Assembly: GCF_021165935.1 (NCBI RefSeq)
Contig: NZ_CP088953.1
Location: 2,899,501-2,963,500 of the forward strand
Source: Microbulbifer elongatus
GTDB taxonomy: Bacteria; Pseudomonadota; Gammaproteobacteria; Pseudomonadales; Cellvibrionaceae
Direction: 5' to 3'
DNA length: 64,000 nucleotides
This document shows positions 16,402-26,029 of the stretch, piece by piece. Each line of letters opens with the position of its first letter. Position 1 is the first letter of the stretch. The notes under the pieces are model-generated. The model saw only the letters and a program-made list of their open reading frames with translations, was not told where the DNA came from and did not search any database. Position numbers and translations under genes: made by a program.

Positions 16402-17439
16402 CTATCGAAACAGCGCCGCCCAGCGAATCAGCAACTCTTCAAGTAGAAGACGTTTATTCGGATTACTGTTGCCCGACAGTAATGCTCTCGCCTTGAGCAG
16501 GTGATCATAGAACGCAAATGCCGGCCGCAGACTCTCTGCCCCCGTTCCCGGCATACGCTGCAAAAGCGCCATGATACTGGCCTCCGCTGCCTGGTCAGTG
16601 CTGCGAGACTTGAGCATCAATGCGAGCCAGCTTTGCCAGAACTGCAACAACAGATTCAGATCAGCGCCCTCTCCCGGATTCTCCCATTTACCGGCCAGGG
16701 TCACCGGGTTTTCATCACCCCGGGTCAATGCGGAAAGATCGGCGAGGAACTGCTGCCTAGCCTCCCGGGATTCCGGTTCCATCAACTGCACCGCAAGTAA
16801 TGGCGCCCCACCCGCAAGGTTCAGTGCACTGTCCGCGTCCTCGCTTTCAATACCGCTCTCCCGCATCCAGCGAAGTGCAGACTGCTGCGGCGGCACCGGA
16901 AACGCGATGGTCTGACAACGACTACGGATCGTCGGTAATAGCCCGGCGGGATGATCGGTGATCAGCAGAAAGATCACCGAACCGGAAGGCTCTTCCAGGT
17001 TTTTCAGCAACGCATTGGCCGCATTGATGTTCATCGCTTCGGCCGGCGCCAGCATCACTACTCTCGCGCCCTCACGGCCGCTGGTTCGACCGACAAATTC
17101 CCCCAGGGCGCGTATCTGCTCTACTTTCAGTGGTCCCTGCTCTTTTTCAGGGACAACGAGGGTGAAATCCGGGTGGGAGCCCGCAATGCGCAATTGACAG
17201 CCACGACACTCCCCACAGGCAAGCCCATGGCGAGGTTGATCACACAACAGCAGTGCAGCAAATGCTTCGGCAAAGCGCCGCTTGCCCAGCCCGGTCTGGC
17301 CACTGATCAGCAGTGCGTGCGGACAACGCCCCGCCACCCACTGTGCCCCCAGCCGCTGCCACTGTGCCGCCTGCCAGGGCAATGGCGACGGAATAGGTAC
17401 CGGCTCGACAACCTTCGGTTGATCGGCACGCGCACTCAT
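16402..17439 (-). CDS. holB: DNA polymerase III delta-prime subunit
   Basis: 345 aa. The clamp-loader AAA+ features are SGQTGLGKRRFAEAFAALLL (a modified P-loop), a zinc-binding module with CGECRGCQLR, and the SRC-motif region NALLKNLEEPSGSVIFLLIT followed by LLPTIRSRCQTIAF. Delta-prime is the stator of the sliding-clamp loader. Its ATG overlaps the tmk stop as ATGA, so the two are translationally coupled. This tmk-holB-pilZ-tatD order is conserved. Confidence 0.95.
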   Translation of the reverse strand: MSARADQPKVVEPVPIPSPLPWQAAQWQRLGAQWVAGRCPHALLISGQTGLGKRRFAEAFAALLLCDQPRHGLACGECRGCQLRIAGSHPDFTLVVPEKEQGPLKVEQIRALGEFVGRTSGREGARVVMLAPAEAMNINAANALLKNLEEPSGSVIFLLITDHPAGLLPTIRSRCQTIAFPVPPQQSALRWMRESGIESEDADSALNLAGGAPLLAVQLMEPESREARQQFLADLSALTRGDENPVTLAGKWENPGEGADLNLLLQFWQSWLALMLKSRSTDQAAEASIMALLQRMPGTGAESLRPAFAFYDHLLKARALLSGNSNPNKRLLLEELLIRWAALFR

Positions 17440-18074
17440 GAGCCACCCGCGATCTGTTGCAGTGCCGCCGCCAGGCTTTGCTGAACTTTTTCCAGCGAGA
17501 CCGAGGCATCAATCAACTGGTAGCACTGGGGATTACTCTCTGCGCGCTTGCGGTACGCGGCGCGCACCTTTTGGAAAAAATCCATCTGCTCGCTTTCAAA
17601 GCGGTCCGCTGCGCCGGTGCTGGCCGCCCGCTGCAGTCCAATTTCAGGATCCACATCCAACAGCAGTACGCAGTCGGGGCGCAGGTCTCCCTGTACGGTT
17701 TGTTCAAGCTGCGCGATCAACGCCCAGTCGAGACCGCGGCCGGCCCCCTGATACGCATAGGTCGCATCGGTAAAGCGATCACAGACCACCCACTTGCCCT
17801 GCGCAAGTGCAGGCTTGATGACTTGATTCAGATGTTGCGCTCGTGCGGCAAACACCATCAACAGCTCTGCGGTGGGGTCAACCCGCTCGTCGCGCTTTTC
17901 CAGCAGCAGGCTGCGCAACTGCTCCGCCAGTGGTGTACCGCCGGGCTCCCGGGTCTGGATATAGGAAATGCCCTGCTCATCGAGCCACTGGGTAATGAAT
18001 CGGAGGTTGGTGGATTTTCCCACTCCTTCTCCGCCCTCCAGTGTGATGAATTTTCCCTGGGGTAAATCTTGCAT
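17436..18074 (-). CDS. tmk: Thymidylate kinase
   Basis: 212 aa from MQDLPQGKFITLEGGEG, where the P-loop EGGEGVGKST starts near residue 13; the longer frame adds 108 residues unlike the family. DR(Y/F) motif is CDRFTDATYAYQGAGRGLD, and the LID region follows GAADRFESEQMDFF. It phosphorylates dTMP to dTDP. Overlaps holB by four bases. Confidence 0.96.
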   Translation of the reverse strand: MQDLPQGKFITLEGGEGVGKSTNLRFITQWLDEQGISYIQTREPGGTPLAEQLRSLLLEKRDERVDPTAELLMVFAARAQHLNQVIKPALAQGKWVVCDRFTDATYAYQGAGRGLDWALIAQLEQTVQGDLRPDCVLLLDVDPEIGLQRAASTGAADRFESEQMDFFQKVRAAYRKRAESNPQCYQLIDASVSLEKVQQSLAAALQQIAGGS

Positions 18075-18099
18075 AGGTATACCGGTGTTCAATATCGGC

Positions 18100-19212
18100 T
18101 TAATTCTGTTGTGTATCTGCAGGGCTGGAACGGTAGTCCGAGCGACGCTTGAGCTGATACTGACGCACCGCACGGTTGTGCTCAGAGAGGGTTTCGGAAA
18201 ATTGATGTGACCCATCCCCCTTTGCGACAAAGTACAGCGATTTCCCTGCCTTCGGGTGCAGTGCCGCGTGAATGGCCTCGCGGCCAGGCAAGGCAATCGG
18301 TGTGGGGGGCATGCCTTGGATGACATAAGTATTGTACGGGGTTGCCTCACGCAAATCCGCGCGGCGCAGGTTGCCCGCGTAATTCTCCCCCATCCCATAG
18401 ATCACCGTTGGATCAGTCTGCAGGCGCATTCCCTTGTTCAGACGTCGCACAAACACCCCGGCAATCTCATCCCGCTCCCAGGGCACGCCGGTTTCTTTTT
18501 CTACGATCGATGCCATTATCAATGCTTCATAGGCACTGTCGTAAGGCAGATCGCTTGCGCGTTTTTCCCATTCTTCAGCAAGCACATTGTTCATCCGCTG
18601 ATGCGCCTGTCGCAACAGGTCCAGATCAGTGGTACCTGAGCGGTAGATATAGGTGTCAGGAAATATCTGACCTTCCGGGTTGCCTTCGATGCCCAGCGCC
18701 TTGGCGGCGGCAACCACCGTTGCCGCATCTTCTGTGGTCTTGATCTTATTTGCCCCACGCACGAGCTCCAGGGCCTGTGCGAAAGTCCAGCCCTCAACAA
18801 TCGTGACACGGTAGCGAGTGACGTCTCCGCGATTCAGGCGCGCCACCAGGTCCATGGCGTTACTTCCCGCCGGAATCATATATTCGCCGGGATGAATGTG
18901 CCCAAGCTTCTTCAGCCGTGCATAGGCAAGCACCAATCGCGGGTGACGCACAACGTCCTCATGTGCCAGACGACGGACAACACGGGACAGATTACTGCCC
19001 TCCTCGACATCCATACGCAAGCCATCCACCGGTACTGCCAGTGGTTCGATCAGTGCGTTTTTCGCGAACCAGAACGTTGCACCACCGGCGAGGACACCCA
19101 GCACGACCAGTACCAGAAGACCGCGCAGGAGTCTGGACAACAACCCAACCCCGGACCGCTTGCCCTTCGAGGTTTTTGCGGGAGCTTTCTTGCTGCTTTT
19201 CTTCGCTACCAT
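18100..19212 (-). CDS. mltG: Endolytic murein transglycosylase MltG (YceG)
   Basis: 370 aa. A lysine-rich cytoplasmic start is followed by one membrane helix (about 30-50), a LysM-like region (VEEGSNLSRVVRRLAHEDVV) and the YceG catalytic domain. The catalytic glutamate lies in ALIMASIVEKETG, and LQTDPTVIYG and SPYNTY-like TPYNTYVIQGMPPTPI are also characteristic. It cleaves nascent glycan strands in the periplasm and sets their length. It overlaps pabC by seven bases, indicating translational coupling. Confidence 0.95.
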   Translation of the reverse strand: MVAKKSSKKAPAKTSKGKRSGVGLLSRLLRGLLVLVVLGVLAGGATFWFAKNALIEPLAVPVDGLRMDVEEGSNLSRVVRRLAHEDVVRHPRLVLAYARLKKLGHIHPGEYMIPAGSNAMDLVARLNRGDVTRYRVTIVEGWTFAQALELVRGANKIKTTEDAATVVAAAKALGIEGNPEGQIFPDTYIYRSGTTDLDLLRQAHQRMNNVLAEEWEKRASDLPYDSAYEALIMASIVEKETGVPWERDEIAGVFVRRLNKGMRLQTDPTVIYGMGENYAGNLRRADLREATPYNTYVIQGMPPTPIALPGREAIHAALHPKAGKSLYFVAKGDGSHQFSETLSEHNRAVRQYQLKRRSDYRSSPADTQQN

Positions 19213-20165
19213 AATTTTTCCGAAATTCTGTACTGCAATGCGGATACCGCTGCCCCGGGTACAACCGGAGCGGTATCAGGAGGAATCGTTTGCGGGCCAC
19301 CAGGGGACGGTTGCTCGGTTAACAGTCTTGCTGGCACCACCCCGCGAACACTGTTGCACACCGCAAGCTCGGTCGCCTTGTGCAGATCCAGGGGACGGAT
19401 GTCATCTTCGCCGATTTCTACCTGACCAGCCAGCCAGTGCAGCATCACGCCACGCACCCCATACCACCGCAGATTTGGGGTCAGCCAACGGCCATCCCGC
19501 AGAACCAGCAGGTTGCTGTGGCACCCCTCAATGACAAAACCCCTGGGGTCACATAGCAGCGGCTCCAGCTGGGGGGCGTCTTCGGGGCGCGAATCCGGGC
19601 TGCGCCATTCGCGAGCCGCCTGCCCATAGGTACCCCGAACGAGCAGCTTACAGCCCCGCACTTCCGGGGGAACAGAACCACCGCACGAATCTGCACTGGA
19701 ATCGGCAAAAGGCGATCGGGTATCGGACTCGCTCAGGTGCGTATTGCACAGTGCAAGCACCGCTCCGTGATCCCACGACGAAGACGGACTCAATGGGAAA
19801 GCACTGATGTCCCACTGCGGGTGCCCGTCGCCCCCGGTCGCCAGCACACCGTATCGCAACCGCACCCGAGCACCCCAGGGCCAGCTTTGGGTGCGCGCGG
19901 CAATCGCAGTAATAGATTCTTCGATCAAGCGCCGTTGGGCACTCTGCAACCGGGCACTGCGTGCAAGTCGTTCAAGGTGGAGCGGCAGCAGTGGAATAGA
20001 CCCAGCCTGGGCACGCATGGTTTCCAGCAGCCCGGATTGAAATGCACGATCGGGAGCGAGCGCCTGCTGCTCACCGTCGGCAGAAAGGAAAAGGGGGAGA
20101 ATATCCGTCACGGACAGAGGTGCTGATGAATGCCCACCGGCGCCATTGCGCAACCCGGTGGGCAA
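19206..20165 (-). CDS. pabC: Aminodeoxychorismate lyase
   Basis: 319 aa, fold-type IV PLP enzyme. The PLP lysine is in GCKLLVRGTYGQAAREW (the KxxxRxxY..A..E pattern), the conserved Glu in GFVIEGCHSNLLVL, and the C-terminal LHKATELAVCNSVRGVVP is the usual ligand loop. It releases pyruvate from aminodeoxychorismate to give p-aminobenzoate for folate. It is somewhat longer than E. coli PabC, with Ser/Asp-rich filler (about 125-170) before the lysine. Position between fabF and mltG is the standard one. Confidence 0.93.
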   Translation of the reverse strand: MPTGLRNGAGGHSSAPLSVTDILPLFLSADGEQQALAPDRAFQSGLLETMRAQAGSIPLLPLHLERLARSARLQSAQRRLIEESITAIAARTQSWPWGARVRLRYGVLATGGDGHPQWDISAFPLSPSSSWDHGAVLALCNTHLSESDTRSPFADSSADSCGGSVPPEVRGCKLLVRGTYGQAAREWRSPDSRPEDAPQLEPLLCDPRGFVIEGCHSNLLVLRDGRWLTPNLRWYGVRGVMLHWLAGQVEIGEDDIRPLDLHKATELAVCNSVRGVVPARLLTEQPSPGGPQTIPPDTAPVVPGAAVSALQYRISEKLW

Positions 20166-20181
20166 TCACCAAATCGGTCCG

Positions 20182-21423
20182 TCAGGCGCGCTGAAAAATC
20201 AGCGAGCCGTTGGTTCCGCCGAAGCCGAAGGAATTCGACAGCACCGCGTCGATTTTCATTTCCTGCGCTTTGTTCGGCACCAGGTTTACCCCGACACAGG
20301 TTTCATCCACCTTGTCGAGGTTGATCGTCGGTGGTGCCACCTGATCCAGGAGGGACTGAACCGCGAAAATTGCTTCGATAGCCCCAGCGGCCCCCAGCAG
20401 GTGGCCAGTCATGGATTTTGTGGAGCTTACCGCCAGTGTGTCGAGTGCATCTTTGAACACCGAGCGCACCGCCGCGATCTCCGCTTTGTCACCCAGTGGT
20501 GTGGAGGTGCCGTGTGCGTTGATGTACTGAATCGCCGATGGATCCATACCCGCATCTTTCAACGCATTTGCCATAGACAGTGCCGCGCCGGCTCCGTCTT
20601 CAGGTGGGGACGTCATATGGTGGGCGTCACCACTCATACCAAAACCACTCAACTCCGCATAAATTTTTGCACCGCGCGCTTTTGCATGTTCGTACTCTTC
20701 CAGCACGAGGACACCGGCGCCCTCACCCAGTACAAATCCGTCGCGGTCCTGATCCCATGGGCGACTGGCGGCCTGCGGATCATCGTTGCGGGTGGACAGT
20801 GCACGGGCCGCGCAGAAGCCACCTAGGCCTACCGGTGTGGTCACCATCTCGGCACCGCCACAAACCATGACATCCGCGTCACCGTACTGGATGGTACGCA
20901 GGCCGAGACCAATGGCATGTGTGCCCGTCGTACAGGCTGTGGTGGTCGACAGGTTCGGGCCTTTCATACCGTATTTAATCGACAGGTTGCCGGATACCAT
21001 ATTGATGATCGCGCCCGGCACGAAGAACGGCGACACCCGGCGTGGGCCCTTCTCCGCAATCAGCATGGCGTTATTCTCGATTGCGGCAATACCGCCCATA
21101 CCAGATCCGATACAGGCACCTACCCGCGACGCGTTTTCGTCAGTGACTTCCAGGCCGCTGTCTTCCACCGCCTGGATACCGGCACTCAGGCCATATTGCA
21201 GAAACACATCCATCTTGCGCGCTTCTTTCTGCGGGATGTGGGGCTCGGGATTAAAGTCTTTGACGGTTGCCGCGAAACGCGTACTGAATGCAGAAGCGTC
21301 AAACGACTCGATCGGCACGACACCGCTCGTGCCAGCCAGCAAAGCGGACCAGGTATCTTCAAGTGTGTTGCCGAGCGGGCTGACAATGCCCATTCCGGTA
21401 ATTACGACTCTTCTTTTCGACAC
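20182..21423 (-). CDS. fabF: Beta-ketoacyl-ACP synthase II
   Basis: 413 aa from a GTG at 21423 with GGGGAGG seven bases upstream; a longer frame is unlikely. Catalytic triad regions: Cys in [14 protein letters not shown], His in [13 protein letters not shown], His in [13 protein letters not shown]. The glycine loop is [11 protein letters not shown]. It condenses malonyl-ACP with acyl-ACP, including the temperature-adaptive palmitoleate to vaccenate step. It follows acpP after a 224-bp spacer that contains a strong hairpin. Confidence 0.97.
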   Translation of the reverse strand: MSKRRVVITGMGIVSPLGNTLEDTWSALLAGTSGVVPIESFDASAFSTRFAATVKDFNPEPHIPQKEARKMDVFLQYGLSAGIQAVEDSGLEVTDENASRVGACIGSGMGGIAAIENNAMLIAEKGPRRVSPFFVPGAIINMVSGNLSIKYGMKGPNLSTTTACTTGTHAIGLGLRTIQYGDADVMVCGGAEMVTTPVGLGGFCAARALSTRNDDPQAASRPWDQDRDGFVLGEGAGVLVLEEYEHAKARGAKIYAELSGFGMSGDAHHMTSPPEDGAGAALSMANALKDAGMDPSAIQYINAHGTSTPLGDKAEIAAVRSVFKDALDTLAVSSTKSMTGHLLGAAGAIEAIFAVQSLLDQVAPPTINLDKVDETCVGVNLVPNKAQEMKIDAVLSNSFGFGGTNGSLIFQRA

Positions 21424-21485
21424 TTGTGCCTCCCCCGAAATCAATCTGTTGCGCCGCAACCTGCTACTGCTGTCGGCCGCCTGTC

Positions 21486-21516
21486 TATCAATATGCAAGT
21501 ATTTATCAATATGCAA
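21486..21516 (-). repeat. Direct repeat between acpP and fabF
   Basis: TATCAATATGCAA occurs at 21486-21498 and again at 21504-21516, an 18-bp period. AT-rich in an otherwise GC-rich operon; no known element recognised. Confidence 0.6.
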
Positions 21517-21523
21517 ATAAACG

Positions 21524-21556
21524 GAGAGCCGCGCTATGCAACATAGAACGGCTCTC
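21524..21556 (-). other. Strong hairpin in the acpP-fabF spacer
   Basis: GAGAGCCG and CGGCTCTC form the outer 8-bp stem and CTATG/CATAG the inner 5-bp stem with a CAA loop; a 2x2 internal loop separates them. No U tract follows, so it is more likely an mRNA 3'-end stabiliser or partial attenuator after acpP than a full terminator. Confidence 0.55.
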
Positions 21557-21647
21557 GCGATGCTTTCAGTACGGGCCAATCACCATCGGCGCTGGCCGTA
21601 CCAGCAAAAGGCAATATGCACCTTTTACTAAAGCTATCCAGCAGGAA

Positions 21648-21884
21648 TCAACCCAGGTTCTGGTTGATGTAATCGATGGCCAGCTGAACAGTGGTGATTT
21701 TCTCTGCTTCTTCGTCCGGAATTTCGGTTTCGAATTCCTCTTCCAAAGCCATTACCAGCTCAACTGTGTCGAGGGAGTCAGCGCCCAGATCTTCAACAAA
21801 GGATGCTTCAGGTTTTACATCTTCTTCCTTCACGCCCAGTTGTTCAGCAACGATCTTTTTTACGCGCTCTTCAATGCTGCTCAT
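21648..21884 (-). CDS. acpP: Acyl carrier protein
   Basis: 78 aa, strongly acidic. The phosphopantetheine-attachment serine is in [20 protein letters not shown]. It carries growing acyl chains for FabD/FabG/FabF and donors for PlsX and lipid A synthesis. AGGAG lies twelve bases before the ATG, a rather long spacing. The downstream hairpin probably helps to keep acpP expression above that of fabF. Confidence 0.98.
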   Translation of the reverse strand: MSSIEERVKKIVAEQLGVKEEDVKPEASFVEDLGADSLDTVELVMALEEEFETEIPDEEAEKITTVQLAIDYINQNLG

Positions 21885-22108
21885 GATTCAATTTAACTCC
21901 TAGTGGATAAAAATCTGTTTTGGTTACTGTGTGAAATTTGTTCGCCGTTATTGGCAAATCAGTAACCGGCTAACACAGCTTGTGGTTAATGCGAGGCGGC
22001 ATTGTACCCTGATTTTTTCGGGATGTAATGCACCGCCTCCCAGCAACCGTTGAATGATAAATTTTTCTTTACCAATCAATTAGTTACAGCAATTTTCTCG
22101 AGAGAAAA

Positions 22109-22864
22109 TCACCCCATATACATACCGCCGTTCACGTGAATGGTCTCTCCGGTCATATAGCCGCCAGCGTCGCTGGCCAAAAATGCGACAACCGAGGCAA
22201 TCTCTTCCGGCGCACCCAGACGACCGAGAGGGATTTTGCCCAATAATGCTTCACGTTGCGCCTCCGGTAGAACCTTGGTCATATCGGTATCGATAAACCC
22301 GGGCGCCACGGTATTGACGGTGATACCACGGGAACCTACCTCTGCCGCCAGCGCGCGGGCAAAGCCGCCTACACCGGCCTTGGTTGCAGCGTAGTTGCTT
22401 TGACCCGCATTGCCCATGCTGCCCACAACGGAACTGATGTTGATGATCCGGCCCCAGCGCGCTTTGCTCATGTCACGCAGGCATGCCTTGCTCACACGAT
22501 AGACCGCGGTCAGATTCGTGTTCAGCACATCGTCCCACTCATTGTCTTTCATGCGCATCAGCAGGTTATCTTTGGTGATACCGGCGTTGTTGACCAGAAT
22601 GGTGGGCGCGCCAAATTCTCCTTTCACCGATTCCAGCACTTCCGCAATGCTTTCAAGACTGGTGACATCCAGTGCCTTGCCGGCACCTTTGATGCCTTTT
22701 TCCGCAAAACGTGCAGAGATTTTTTCTGCGCCGGAGGTACTGGTCGCGGTACCAATGACGATAGCACCCTGCGCACCCAACAGGTCCGCAATTGCCGCGC
22801 CAATGCCACGGCTTGCGCCAGTGACCAGTGCAACCTTTCCTTCCAGCGAAGTTGAAATTGTCAT
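22109..22864 (-). CDS. fabG: 3-oxoacyl-ACP reductase
   Basis: 251 aa short-chain dehydrogenase. NADPH-binding TGASRGIGAAIADLLG near the N-terminus, NNAGITKDNLLMRM, and the Ser-Tyr-Lys triad in NISSVVGSMGNAGQSNYAATKAG. The C-terminal VNGGMYM completes a typical FabG. It carries out the NADPH-dependent reduction step of fatty-acid elongation. Sits between fabD and acpP in the conserved order. Confidence 0.97.
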   Translation of the reverse strand: MTISTSLEGKVALVTGASRGIGAAIADLLGAQGAIVIGTATSTSGAEKISARFAEKGIKGAGKALDVTSLESIAEVLESVKGEFGAPTILVNNAGITKDNLLMRMKDNEWDDVLNTNLTAVYRVSKACLRDMSKARWGRIINISSVVGSMGNAGQSNYAATKAGVGGFARALAAEVGSRGITVNTVAPGFIDTDMTKVLPEAQREALLGKIPLGRLGAPEEIASVVAFLASDAGGYMTGETIHVNGGMYMG

Positions 22865-22944
22865 AGTTTCTCCCGATCACTCACCACGTCAGCCCGATGC
22901 TGACGAAACGAGGTCTTTGGTCCATTTTAATTGGGTAAATCTCG

Positions 22945-23889
22945 TTACGATGCGACGGCTTTTACCGCGTCCGACAGCTGCTCCGGCTTTTCGATATTGA
23001 ACGCGCTCGGGCTGCGGTCAATGCGCTTGGCCAGCCCGGCAAGTACTTTGCCCGGACCGCACTCGACCAGTTGCTGGGTACCGGAAGACGCCATCGCCTG
23101 AACGCACTCGGTCCAGCGAACCGGGCTGTAAATCTGCTCGACCATCAGCGCCTTGATAGCTGCCGGGTCGCTTTCCGTTTTCGCGTGCACATTGTGAATC
23201 ACCGGGATTTCCGGTGCATGAAATGCAGTGGCTTCTATCTGGGGTGCGAGTTTTTCAGCGGCGGGCCGCATCAACTCGGTGTGGAAAGGTGCACTGACCG
23301 GAAGCGGAAGCGCGCGCTTGGCACCTGCGGACTTGCAGGCCTCGATGGCACGTTCTACCGCCGCGGCGCTGCCGGCGATCACCACCTGCCCGGGGGAGTT
23401 ATAGTTTACCGCAGCGACCACCGCACCCTGGGCCGATTCCGCACAGGCCGCTTCTACGGCCTGATCGTCGAGGCCGATCACCGCCGCCATCGCGCCCTCG
23501 CCTGCCGGTACCGCTTCCTGCATCAAGCGACCCCGTTCACGCACCAGGCGCACCGCATCTTCAAAGGCCAGCACACCGGAACACACCAGCGCCGACCACT
23601 CGCCCAGAGAGTGGCCCGCCATGGTTGCGGGCACTGCCCCACCTTGAGCCTGCCAGGCTCGATAGAGGGCGACACTGGAAGTCAGCAATAACGGCTGGGT
23701 TCTTTCAGTCTGGTTAATCTCTTCCTGGGTACCGTTTTGGCACAGATCCCACAGATCGTAACCAAGCACGGAGGAAGCTTCAGAAAAGGTCGCAACGACC
23801 TCTGGGAAAGCCTGGGCGGCATCCGCCAGCATACCGATCTGCTGGGAACCCTGGCCAGGGAATACAAACGCCAAAGCTGGATTGGTCAT
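22945..23889 (-). CDS. fabD: Malonyl-CoA:ACP transacylase
   Basis: 314 aa from the ATG at 23889 with AAAGGA six bases upstream. FVFPGQGSQQIGML is the N-terminal oxyanion region, the nucleophilic serine is in MAGHSLGEWSALVC, and the catalytic histidine in PVSAPFHTELMRPA. It loads malonate onto ACP. Flanked by plsX and fabG. Confidence 0.97.
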   Translation of the reverse strand: MTNPALAFVFPGQGSQQIGMLADAAQAFPEVVATFSEASSVLGYDLWDLCQNGTQEEINQTERTQPLLLTSSVALYRAWQAQGGAVPATMAGHSLGEWSALVCSGVLAFEDAVRLVRERGRLMQEAVPAGEGAMAAVIGLDDQAVEAACAESAQGAVVAAVNYNSPGQVVIAGSAAAVERAIEACKSAGAKRALPLPVSAPFHTELMRPAAEKLAPQIEATAFHAPEIPVIHNVHAKTESDPAAIKALMVEQIYSPVRWTECVQAMASSGTQQLVECGPGKVLAGLAKRIDRSPSAFNIEKPEQLSDAVKAVAS

Positions 23890-23989
23890 GGAACATCCTT
23901 TAACCAAATGATTGAATTCCAGGGGGCTGAGCAGCGGGCGCCATCGCTAGGGGCGAAAGGGCGAAAGGCCGATGCGCTCCTGTCACGCT

Positions 23990-25024
23990 TTAATCGCACC
24001 CGGTCTGACGCTGGGCCTGGAACGCCATGGCGTCCCCAACCAGATGCGCGAGATCCGACTCCGCACACTCTTTTGCGGTCAACATTGCGCGATAAAACGC
24101 TTCACTGCTGGCACCGCCATGACTCTTGATGACGTTACCTTTCAGCCCTAAAAAGCTGGCGCCATTATAGCGACCAGGCTCCAGCTGTGACCGCCATTTT
24201 CGCAACAGATTTATGGCTAATTGGCCAAAAAAACGCTTTATAGGCGCCTTTTTGTCGATGGTGAACGACTTCTGACCTATTAGTCGAATAACGCCTTCGG
24301 CGGATTTCATCGCCACATTGCCCATCAGGCCGTTGCAGACCACCACATCCACCACACCGGTAAAAATATCGTGCCCTTCGACAAACCCCACATAGTTGAT
24401 GGCAGGGTCCGCCTGCATCAACTGGCCGGCGCGGCGAATCTCCTCCGTCCCTTTATGCTCTTCGGCACCAATATTCAGCAACGCCACGGTGAGCGCATCT
24501 TTTCCCGCGAACACCCGTTGCGCCTCGATGCCCATTCGCGCGAATTGCAACAGATCCTCCGCGCTGCAATCAATATTCGCGCCGAGATCAAGCAGAAAAC
24601 AGGAACCGTCCGCCGTTGGCAGGGACTTGCCGAGCGCCGGGCGCTTCACGCCTTCAACCGTGCCGAGAATGCTTCTTCCCAGTGCCAGCAGCGCACCCGT
24701 GTTTCCGGAAGTGACCATCGCACCAGACTCACCGGCAGATACGGACTGCAGTGCTCTGGCCATGGAGGATTCACGTTTGTGGCGCAACGCCTGGACCGGA
24801 TTACAGCCCTGCGTGATCACCTGTGCACAGTCCACCACCTCCAGTCGCTCACGGACGGACGGCGGTTCTTTAATCAGGAGAGATTGGAGTTCGGAGCGGG
24901 GACCGAACAGTTTGAGTTCTGCCCGGGGATGGCGGATAAGAAATCTTGAGCAGGCCGGAACGACAGAGCGGGGACCTAAGTCCCCGCCCATCGCATCCAC
25001 GGCCAATCGAAATTGGCTGGACAA
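23990..25024 (-). CDS. plsX: Phosphate acyltransferase PlsX
   Basis: 344 aa. RLAVDAMGGDLGPRSVVPA is the N-terminal hallmark, and MVTSGNTGALLALGRSILG and VVVCNGLMGNVAMKSAEGV are further PlsX motifs. It converts acyl-ACP to acyl-phosphate, the donor for PlsY in phospholipid synthesis. The likely start is TTG at 25024, three bases past the rpmF stop, with GAAGAAGAG of rpmF's last codons serving as ribosome site. A GCGGGGAC-CTAA-GTCCCCGC palindrome lies inside the first codons (24968-24987). Confidence 0.96.
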   Translation of the reverse strand: MSSQFRLAVDAMGGDLGPRSVVPACSRFLIRHPRAELKLFGPRSELQSLLIKEPPSVRERLEVVDCAQVITQGCNPVQALRHKRESSMARALQSVSAGESGAMVTSGNTGALLALGRSILGTVEGVKRPALGKSLPTADGSCFLLDLGANIDCSAEDLLQFARMGIEAQRVFAGKDALTVALLNIGAEEHKGTEEIRRAGQLMQADPAINYVGFVEGHDIFTGVVDVVVCNGLMGNVAMKSAEGVIRLIGQKSFTIDKKAPIKRFFGQLAINLLRKWRSQLEPGRYNGASFLGLKGNVIKSHGGASSEAFYRAMLTAKECAESDLAHLVGDAMAFQAQRQTGCD

Positions 25025-25027
25025 AAC

Positions 25028-25219
25028 TTACTCTTCTTCGGAAGAGCCGCCAACGTCGATCACTTTGCGACCACGGAAAAAGCCGTCTTTGGTCACGTGA
25101 TGACGGTGGTGCTTTTCGCCAGTAGTCGGGTCTACGGACAGAGTAGGTCCGCTCAGAGCGTCGTGAGAGCGACGCATGCCGCGACGGGAACGGGTTTTTT
25201 TGCTCTTCTGAACAGCCAT
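25028..25219 (-). CDS. rpmF: 50S ribosomal protein L32
   Basis: 63 aa. [20 protein letters not shown] start and the [18 protein letters not shown] tail are typical L32. The four-cysteine zinc motif of some L32 forms is absent. Co-transcribed with plsX as in most gammaproteobacteria. Confidence 0.97.
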   Translation of the reverse strand: MAVQKSKKTRSRRGMRRSHDALSGPTLSVDPTTGEKHHRHHVTKDGFFRGRKVIDVGGSSEEE

Positions 25220-25309
25220 TTGGTGCTCCTAAACATACTTAACAGTTAACACCGGAACCGGGGCGCCTACCGGCGAGCCCAAACCCTTCAAACAAGCCTC
25301 AAGCCCAAC

Positions 25310-25888
25310 TCAAGACTTGTCTGACGAACCCTTCAACTGTTCCAGTACTTTAAAGGGGTTTTCTCGTTGCTCTTCCGTCTCAGGCTCCTCACTGCGACTC
25401 TGAAATGCTTCTTGCGCGACGCAATCCCAGTCGTGATAAGCCACCATCGGCAGATTGAGCAAAATCTCATCTTCCAATACCTGATACAGATCCAGTTCGT
25501 CACCTTCCTGTATCACCGGGTCCAGAGACTTGGGCAACGCATTACCCTGCTCTTCCGACCACACAAACCCCAAGGCGATATCTGCTTCGATGGCTTCACT
25601 CACCGGTTGCAAGCAACGCTGGCACAGCAAACCAACAGTCAACGCCAGGCGGCCTGTGGCCACCTGATTGCGCTGCAGATCCCGGCCAAATGCCAGGGAA
25701 ACCGCTATATCGCCCTCAACCGACTCGGTAGCCGCTGCCAGCCGCGACAGCGCTTCCGGGGGGACGGTACCTTCCAGTTCTTGCCCGCGCTGCACCAACT
25801 TACGTGCGTCTATGCGGCGTGGCAGCGCGGATCTCTGATCCGATATCTGCGCTGAATTCTGGTCAGACTTTTGGGGGGGTATCGACAT
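25310..25888 (-). CDS. yceD: YceD/DUF177 family protein (23S rRNA accumulation protein)
   Basis: 192 aa. The C-rich motif LLCQRCLQPVSEAIE and a later LDLYQVLEDEILLNLPMV are the DUF177 signature. It sits just upstream of rpmF, the standard position. The family is linked to 23S rRNA processing or accumulation in E. coli and plant chloroplasts; the molecular mechanism is not established. Confidence 0.9.
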   Translation of the reverse strand: MSIPPQKSDQNSAQISDQRSALPRRIDARKLVQRGQELEGTVPPEALSRLAAATESVEGDIAVSLAFGRDLQRNQVATGRLALTVGLLCQRCLQPVSEAIEADIALGFVWSEEQGNALPKSLDPVIQEGDELDLYQVLEDEILLNLPMVAYHDWDCVAQEAFQSRSEEPETEEQRENPFKVLEQLKGSSDKS

Positions 25889-26029
25889 AAGCGCGCAATT
25901 CTATGGACTCACCTGAGCCTTGTCAAAACAATTCATCCACCGCATGATCAGCGGCCCAAACGCCCGGCACAGCGTCGTTTCCGCGCGGCTTGCCGGACCC
26001 GGAACCCCCTCTATATAAAGGAAGCCGTC

